DNA of 60,835 bases. Source: RGIG4140 sp045614025 (GTDB lineage Bacteria > Pseudomonadota > Alphaproteobacteria > CAAHEQ01 > UBA3637). The first letter of the stretch is position 1, and each line of letters opens with the position of its first letter. The translations under genes and the position numbers were made by a program. The stretch is taken from NCBI GenBank assembly GCA_045614025.1, contig JAZLCE010000025.1:1-60835 (forward strand), in the 5' to 3' direction. Positions 55,519 through 60,835 of this stretch are shown here, in pieces. The notes beneath the pieces were generated by a model that saw only the letters and a program-made list of their open reading frames with translations, was not told where the DNA came from and did not search any database.

Positions 55519-57810
55519 TTATTTGCGTTTCAATATTTCGGTTAACGATTTAGTAATTTGATCTTTTACCTGCTCTTTCAAACTTTCTTTAATGCTTTTT
55601 GCTGTATCTTTTTGTGAAGCATTATCTTGTTTACCCAACACAACATTTTCTTTCTTTTGCTCTGTTGAGAAAACATCTTCACCAAGAGCCAACTGACACA
55701 ACCCGCCAATTGGAATATAATCATTCTTTTTAGCTGTTTTATCCCCTAACAATTTATTTGTTAATTTTTCAATTTCTTTATCTTTCAGAGCATTTAACGC
55801 GCCAGCTGTGTCTTCACTCATTTTAATATTTGAGAAAGGTCCTTCCAAACGAATATATTGAGCAAAAGATAATTTTTTATTTATCTTATTATTTAGATGG
55901 TTTAAAGAAGGAATTAAAGAAAGAGAAAGCGTTTCTTTTGCAAAATCAATATTTCCACTGACAACCAAATTCATCATAGCTGTTTCAACAGCAATATTTT
56001 TATCAGATTTTATAATCCCATCCTTAATATCTAACTTCATTGCAGCACAATTAAGTTCAGACTGTGTTTCTGTGTCTGCATAAGAAAAAGCACTGTTTTT
56101 TGTTACAATTCCAATTAATGATGGCAGCGAATTAAACCATTTATTCACAATTAATCCTGAAGATACTTGAACTTTAACCTCCCCATTTAAATGACCCATA
56201 ATAGATTTAACAGTATCTCCTGTTGATTGAACATTAACCAAAAGATTTGCCGTAGAATTTCTTAAATGGGCTGAAACATCTTTTAAATCGCTAATCATCA
56301 AACCCAAGCCTTTTAAGTTTAAGGAAATAAATGCTGGTTGCACGGAGGCATTCACTTCTAAATCACCACTGACATTTCCATTCAAGAAATCAAAACGATA
56401 TGGATTAACCTTTAAATCTCCATTATTCAAATGAAGCGTTAATGAGCCTTCATGATAATCTTTATCAGTTTTTAAAATTTTTAAATTTGAAAATGATACA
56501 AGGACTTCACCATTCACTTTATTCAAAAATGATAAATCTATCCGTTTTTCCACACTAGTTTCATCTTCTGATCCTTTTGTTTCTTTAATCGATAAACCTT
56601 CTTTTTCAGAAACAACATCTGTTAAATCAAAATAATTAGAGTAAACTTCGCCTTTTACAAATGGAATCTCTTTTGATAAATCCACACTTCCTTTAGCAAA
56701 AACATCAGATCTATTGATAAATAATGAAAGTTTCTTAACATCAATTTTTTTACCCTCATACAATGTATCCAAATCCAATGTAATTGGTTGCACCCCATAT
56801 TTATTTGTTATATCATAACTTTTAACTTCCCCACTTGCTTTAAGTGAAACTTTTGGATTTGTTAAAATATTTTCAATGATTGAATTTAAATGCAAATTAG
56901 CCATATTTTTCACTTCAGCAGTTAATCCTGAAACTTTAAATGCATCTAAAGAACCTTGAACAACAAATACCATTGAAAAAGGTTTACCAGAAGCTAATTG
57001 AGAAAATTCATTTGCACCAAATAAAGATAATGTCTTTCCAAAATCTGGAGACGAAATATCAAAAGTGAAATTCATATTTCTTAAAGCATAAAGGTTTTCC
57101 ATTTGGCCTGAAATCTTCATTAAACTTTCATAAGCACGAACATTTAATGTAAAATCATTCACATAACCAGAACGCAAAACTTGCAAAATATTTGAAGTTG
57201 ACAAATTCACTTGTATTGGAATATTTTTATAAATCAATTGAGCTGTTGCATTTTGCAATTCATTTAAAGCAAAACTTTTTAATACAGCCGTTTCATTTGT
57301 TGTTTCTGAAATGTATGTTACAACAGAATCTGAAATTGAAAATTGCTCAACCTTAACTCTTCTCACATCAAATTGTTTTTTATTACTATATGGCGTTTCA
57401 ATAGTTGGTTGATCTTTTTTTTCTTTTTCAGCAAACGTCCAATTATTAATATCATTTTTCTGATTTAAGTAAATATGCGCATTTCCTAAATGAACAGCAT
57501 CAACTTGAATAACACCTTGGAATAACGGCATAATAGAAAATGTTAAATCTGTTGTTCCAACCGTTGCAAATGGTTTATCAGCTTCAAAATCTTTTGGATT
57601 TTGTATAGCTAAATCTTTAATAGATAATTTTGGTATTAAAGACATTTTAAGTTCAATCCGCCCAACTTCAACAGATCTACCCAAAAGTGAACTGATTTCT
57701 CTTTCAATCGGCCCTTTAAAATGATTTAAATCAATAACCAATAAAATAATATAAAGACTTGATACTAAGATGATAGCCAAAAGAAAAAGATAGCGGATTA
57801 ATCTTATCAT
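55519..57810 (-). CDS. AsmA-family outer-membrane biogenesis protein
   Basis: 763 residues. One N-terminal membrane segment (about 6-27), then the AsmA N-terminal domain ('IEREISSLLGRSVEVGRIEL', 35-54; 'PKLSIKDLAIQNP') and a long repeating-beta-groove region ending in a C-terminal AsmA_2-like domain ('MGHLNGEVKVQVSSG', 'VSGNIDFAKETLSLSL'). AsmA-like proteins bridge the periplasm and are thought to move phospholipids to the outer membrane. The last 100 residues are Lys-rich and helical. Two bases separate it from rluC. Confidence 0.9.
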   Translation of the reverse strand: MIRLIRYLFLLAIILVSSLYIILLVIDLNHFKGPIEREISSLLGRSVEVGRIELKMSLIPKLSIKDLAIQNPKDFEADKPFATVGTTDLTFSIMPLFQGVIQVDAVHLGNAHIYLNQKNDINNWTFAEKEKKDQPTIETPYSNKKQFDVRRVKVEQFSISDSVVTYISETTNETAVLKSFALNELQNATAQLIYKNIPIQVNLSTSNILQVLRSGYVNDFTLNVRAYESLMKISGQMENLYALRNMNFTFDISSPDFGKTLSLFGANEFSQLASGKPFSMVFVVQGSLDAFKVSGLTAEVKNMANLHLNSIIENILTNPKVSLKASGEVKSYDITNKYGVQPITLDLDTLYEGKKIDVKKLSLFINRSDVFAKGSVDLSKEIPFVKGEVYSNYFDLTDVVSEKEGLSIKETKGSEDETSVEKRIDLSFLNKVNGEVLVSFSNLKILKTDKDYHEGSLTLHLNNGDLKVNPYRFDFLNGNVSGDLEVNASVQPAFISLNLKGLGLMISDLKDVSAHLRNSTANLLVNVQSTGDTVKSIMGHLNGEVKVQVSSGLIVNKWFNSLPSLIGIVTKNSAFSYADTETQSELNCAAMKLDIKDGIIKSDKNIAVETAMMNLVVSGNIDFAKETLSLSLIPSLNHLNNKINKKLSFAQYIRLEGPFSNIKMSEDTAGALNALKDKEIEKLTNKLLGDKTAKKNDYIPIGGLCQLALGEDVFSTEQKKENVVLGKQDNASQKDTAKSIKESLKEQVKDQITKSLTEILKRK

Positions 57811-57812
57811 TT

Positions 57813-58811
57813 TTATTCGTCCTTTTTAAAATAATCAAACGGATTTACTGATTGATCTTCATCAAAACCCAAAAAATCAAATGTATTTTTCATATGAACT
57901 GGTAATGTTGCCTCAAATTCCATCCATCCTTTTTTCGGATTTGGATGCATAATTTTAAGTGCTCGCGCATGAAGGTGCATCTTTTCAGAATCAGCCATTC
58001 CAACTGATAATGCTCTTTCACCACCATATTTTACATCACCAACAATCGGCGTATTCAACGCCATAGAATGAACACGCAATTGATGTGTTCTTCCTGTTAA
58101 CGGGCACATTTCCAACCAAGAAGCTTTTTTTGCCAACGCATCAATCACTCGATAAAGCGTTTGCGCACGTTGCCCATTATCAAAATCTATTTTCATCTGT
58201 TCTTTGCCTTGTTGTGCAGGTAATTTAGCCAACGGCGCATCTATTTTACCAGACAAGAGCTTTGGCTTTCCAACAACAATTGCCCAATAAACTTTAACAG
58301 CCTTTCTTTGTTTAAAAGAGGCGGCTAATGCAGCTGTAGCATTTGCTGTTCTTCCCAATATTAAAACACCAGATGTATCTTTATCCAATCGATGAACTAA
58401 ATGTGGCTTTTCATCTTTTTCAAAACGAAGTGCATCTAAAAGACCATCAATATGCCTTGTTGTTTTGGTTCCTCCTTGCACTGAAACACCAGCTGGTTTA
58501 TTCAAAACAATGATGTCTTCATCTTTATAAATAACTAAAGATTTCATAAAATCTATATCAGCTTTTGAAAGATTTCTTGGTGCATTTTTAAGTGGATTTG
58601 TTTCAATTTGAAGTGGAGGAACTCTAATTTCATCTCCAATACTTAACCGAAAATCCGTAGATGTTTTTTGCCCATTTACTTTAATATTTTTTCCACGAAT
58701 AAGCTTTTGAAGTTGCCCATTCTTCAATTCAGGATAATGCCTTTGAAACCATCTATCCAGACGAATTCCCTCATCATCTTTTTTCACTTGAATAATTTGA
58801 ACCTGTGCCAC
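57813..58811 (-). CDS. rluC: 23S rRNA pseudouridine synthase (RluC/RluD family)
   Basis: S4 domain (about 15-70, 'IRLDRWFQRHYPELKNGQLQKL' cut here into two parts on the sequence) followed by the pseudouridine synthase domain. Catalytic Asp is in 'HRLDKDTSGVLILGRT'. 332 residues. I chose a GTG start at 58811 because AAGGAG lies about 6 bases upstream; the ATG at 58859 has no site and would add 16 residues. The exact target uridines (955/2504/2580 for RluC) are assumed from family likeness; RluD is the alternative. Part of the rarA operon. Confidence 0.88.
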   Translation of the reverse strand: MAQVQIIQVKKDDEGIRLDRWFQRHYPELKNGQLQKLIRGKNIKVNGQKTSTDFRLSIGDEIRVPPLQIETNPLKNAPRNLSKADIDFMKSLVIYKDEDIIVLNKPAGVSVQGGTKTTRHIDGLLDALRFEKDEKPHLVHRLDKDTSGVLILGRTANATAALAASFKQRKAVKVYWAIVVGKPKLLSGKIDAPLAKLPAQQGKEQMKIDFDNGQRAQTLYRVIDALAKKASWLEMCPLTGRTHQLRVHSMALNTPIVGDVKYGGERALSVGMADSEKMHLHARALKIMHPNPKKGWMEFEATLPVHMKNTFDFLGFDEDQSVNPFDYFKKDE

Positions 58812-58859
58812 ACCTGTCTCCTTATAACTCTTTATATATAAACTATTTAAATAATGCAA

Positions 58860-60173
58860 TTAAATTTTTTTCTTTTTTTGTTTTTTTTCTCTAAGATCTT
58901 TCCAATATGCCAATCTTTTATTAATTTCCCTTTCAAATCCACGCTCTGGCGGTCGATAAAATTGCTCGCGTTTCATCCCATCTGGAAAATAATTTTGACC
59001 TGAAAAACTATCTTCTAAATCTGGATCATATTGATATCCTTGATTATATCCCAAATCAGCCATAAGCTTTGTTGGTGCATTTAAAATATGTTTAGGAGGC
59101 ATCAATGTTCCTGTTTCCAAAGCCCTCCTTTTAGCTTCATTCCAACCTTTATATATTCCAACAGATTTCGGCGCTGTTGACAAATAAACAACCAATCCTG
59201 CAACAGCTAGGTCCCCTTCAGGAGACCCCAAACGTTCATAGGCATCCCAAGCAGAATGCGCTTGAACAAGAGCTAACGGATCAGCCAAACCAACATCTTC
59301 ACTTGCAATTCTTGTTAACCTGCGCAAAAGATATTTAATATCTTCGCCAGCCGTTATCATACGCGCGCACCAATAAAGAGCCGCATCTGGATCAGATCCT
59401 CTAATTGATTTATGCAGCGCCGAAATCAAATTATAGTGATTTTCTGCGCTTTTATCATAATTTGGAAAACGTTTTTGAAGCAAAAGTTCTAAAGCCTCTT
59501 TATCCAAAATCTCATTTTCTAAAGCATACATATAAACAGCATCAATTAAACTTAAAAAATATCTTCCATCGCCATCTGCTACCGCTTTTATATAATTACG
59601 TCCCACTTCATCTAACGGTATTGGTTTAGCAAAAATTTCTTCAGCTTTTATTAATAATTTTTCCAAAGACTCATCAGATAATCTGTTTAAAACAAAAACT
59701 TTACACCTTGAAAGCAAAGCGCCATTCAATTCAAATGAAGGATTTTCTGTCGTTGCCCCAACTAAAACAACTGTTCCATCTTCAACATAAGGCAAAAATG
59801 CATCTTGCTGAGCTCGGTTAAAACGATGAATTTCATCAACAAAAAGCAAGGTTCCCTTCCCGATTTTTCTTCGATTTGAAGCTGCTTCAAAAACTTTTCT
59901 TAAATCAGATACACCTGAAAAAACAGCTGATAATGATTCAAAATGCAAATTCACTTCATCTGCTAAAATTCTTGCAATAGTTGTTTTTCCACAACCTGGT
60001 GGGCCCCATAAAATAAACGAAGAAACCTTTCCAGAGATAAGCATTCTGCGCAATGGACCTTTTTCAGAAAGCAAATGATCTTGCCCAACAACATCATCTA
60101 GCGATACTGGCCGCATTTTATCCGCCAAGGGTTTTTGTTCCAATCCTCTTGAAAATAATGTTTCAATACTCAT
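58860..60173 (-). CDS. rarA: Replication-associated recombination protein RarA (MgsA)
   Basis: AAA+ ATPase acting at stalled replication forks, related to clamp loaders. 437 residues. Walker A 'GPPGCGKTT' (57-65), Walker B 'LLFVDEIHRFNRAQQDAFLPYVE' region (about 108-130), sensor 'GATTENPSF', and the C-terminal tetramerisation domain starting 'LHKSIRGSDPDAALYW'. First gene of the rarA-rluC-asmA-acyP operon, divergent from rpsU. A GGTGA site precedes the ATG. Confidence 0.96.
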   Translation of the reverse strand: MSIETLFSRGLEQKPLADKMRPVSLDDVVGQDHLLSEKGPLRRMLISGKVSSFILWGPPGCGKTTIARILADEVNLHFESLSAVFSGVSDLRKVFEAASNRRKIGKGTLLFVDEIHRFNRAQQDAFLPYVEDGTVVLVGATTENPSFELNGALLSRCKVFVLNRLSDESLEKLLIKAEEIFAKPIPLDEVGRNYIKAVADGDGRYFLSLIDAVYMYALENEILDKEALELLLQKRFPNYDKSAENHYNLISALHKSIRGSDPDAALYWCARMITAGEDIKYLLRRLTRIASEDVGLADPLALVQAHSAWDAYERLGSPEGDLAVAGLVVYLSTAPKSVGIYKGWNEAKRRALETGTLMPPKHILNAPTKLMADLGYNQGYQYDPDLEDSFSGQNYFPDGMKREQFYRPPERGFEREINKRLAYWKDLREKKQKKKKI

Positions 60174-60207
60174 TTTTTCACCAAATTTATTAATCTTTAA
60201 TCTGTTT

Positions 60208-60236
60208 AGTATATATATTTTTTAAAAAAAACTCAA
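60208..60236 (-). promoter_or_regulatory. Promoter of the rarA operon
   Basis: Minus-strand TTGAGT (60231-60236), 17-base spacer, TATACT (60208-60213), 35 bases before the rarA start codon. Confidence 0.6.
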
Positions 60237-60284
60237 ACCAAATCATCAATTATCTCCCTTTTTATGCAAAATACAAAAAAGTGC

Positions 60285-60314
60285 TTGACTTTTTAGTTAA
60301 AATAAAGTTAAAAT
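60285..60314 (+). promoter_or_regulatory. Promoter of rpsU
   Basis: TTGACT (60285-60290), 18-base spacer, TAAAAT (60309-60314), divergent from the rarA promoter. The leader to the rpsU start is only about 15-25 bases. Confidence 0.6.
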
Positions 60315-60333
60315 AGCGCAAAATGAAAGTGAG

Positions 60334-60549
60334 GTGAGTCCCATAGTTACAATCGTCGTTCATGACAACAATGTTGAACAAGCTTTGCGCGTGTTAAAGA
60401 AAAAAATGCAACGTGAAGGTAGTTTCCGTGAAATGAAATTGCGTCGTTATTACGAAAAACCATCTGAAAAGAAAGCACGTAAAGCAACAGAATGCATCCG
60501 TCGTTCTCGCAAGATGAAAAGAAAACGTTTCAGCGTTGAAGGGTACTAA
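60334..60549 (+). CDS. rpsU: 30S ribosomal protein S21
   Basis: Basic ribosomal protein used in translation initiation. 'VVHDNNVEQALRVLKKKMQ', 'GSFREMKLRRYYEKPSEKK' and the Arg/Lys-rich tail are typical of alphaproteobacterial S21. The start is odd. The in-frame GTG at 60334 lies inside the GAGGTGA Shine-Dalgarno sequence (60331-60337). The codon that aligns with the family's initiator Met is ATA at 60343, exactly 5 bases after that site. So either GTG with a poor site gives 71 residues, or a non-canonical AUA start gives 68. No ATG is in frame in this region. A hairpin terminator follows about 90 bases downstream. Confidence 0.93.
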   Translation: MSPIVTIVVHDNNVEQALRVLKKKMQREGSFREMKLRRYYEKPSEKKARKATECIRRSRKMKRKRFSVEGY

Positions 60550-60642
60550 ACACCTCAAAAAAAATATTAGCAGCGTTAGCGCTCATATTTTTAAAAGTTT
60601 ATATATGAAAAATTTGTTTCAGACAAATTGAAATAAAAAAAA

Positions 60643-60668
60643 GGCGATCTTTAGATCGTCTTTTTTTT
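60643..60668 (+). terminator. Terminator of rpsU
   Basis: GGCGATC/GATCGTC stem (one G-T pair) with a TTTA loop, A8 before and T8 after. A weaker hairpin (AATTTGT/ACAAATT, 60611-60629) lies upstream. The last 170 bases of the window are AT-rich with no feature I can support. Confidence 0.85.
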
Positions 60669-60835
60669 ATTTTCATCCCTCATTATAAAAATTAAATAAA
60701 TCTATCTTGCATTATTCTTTTTTTTACAATAAAAACTCATCTCTTTTCTCTAACAAAACATAAAAAAATATTCAAACCAAATTTTAAAATTAGATTATTA
60801 CTTTTAATCCAACAGAAAACTTATAAATAAAATAT

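Overview
The window is about 60.8 kb of AT-rich bacterial chromosome with dense coding. The gene content points to an alphaproteobacterium. Evidence includes a TIGR02300/FYDLN-type zinc-ribbon protein, the rnd-kdsD-lptC/A-lptB order, the cmk-rpsA pair, an alphaproteobacterial rpsU and a YqgE protein. The low GC, pyruvate formate-lyase, a PfkA-type phosphofructokinase, glycogen phosphorylase, an ankyrin protein and two large autotransporters suggest a fermentative, probably host- or gut-associated lineage. That lifestyle is inferred, not shown. I found no rRNA, tRNA, CRISPR array, insertion sequence or prophage.

Layout. 0.3-12 kb is housekeeping, mostly on the minus strand: a GNAT acetyltransferase; rpiB-glyA-nrdR-nusB; ruvX (plus); two tandem STAS proteins; glgP-trmB; and the fatty-acid/cell-wall block fabG-acpP-fabF-mltG. 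12-20 kb holds an orphan helical protein with a perfect consensus promoter, a 1883-residue autotransporter built from GGAI/FxxN (Pmp-like) repeats, and an MFS transporter. 20-25 kb is an envelope/glycolysis operon, rnd-kdsD-lptCA-lptB-pfkA-ydcH, in which LptC and LptA are one polypeptide.

25-32.8 kb is the most unusual accessory block. A plus-strand operon encodes an EGF-motif/lectin-like exported protein, an arylsulfate sulfotransferase, a TauE/SafE transporter, both sulfate adenylyltransferase subunits (CysD, CysN) and a DUF4352-like secreted protein. It is followed by a decayed second arylsulfotransferase. 32.8-40.2 kb carries the second autotransporter, a DUF3137 membrane protein, a decayed orphan autotransporter leader and a 980-residue ankyrin protein.

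40-47.6 kb: pflB; cmk-rpsA; then on the plus strand the FYDLN protein, yqgE and a membrane-anchored GT2. 47.5-55 kb: a CnrYHX-like module (small membrane protein, ECF sigma factor, LTxxQ periplasmic protein) with a candidate ECF promoter. It is divergent from a PIF1-like helicase and a putative 10-TM heavy-metal exporter. Then come a GH24 lysozyme without signal peptide, a two-gene chromate-type transporter and two small proteins. 55-60.8 kb: rarA-rluC-asmA-acyP (minus) and rpsU (plus), which may start at an AUA codon.

Most operons end in clear hairpin/T-tract terminators, and several good sigma-70 promoters with 17-18 bp spacers are visible. All functions are assigned by reading motifs in translated sequence; no database search was possible.
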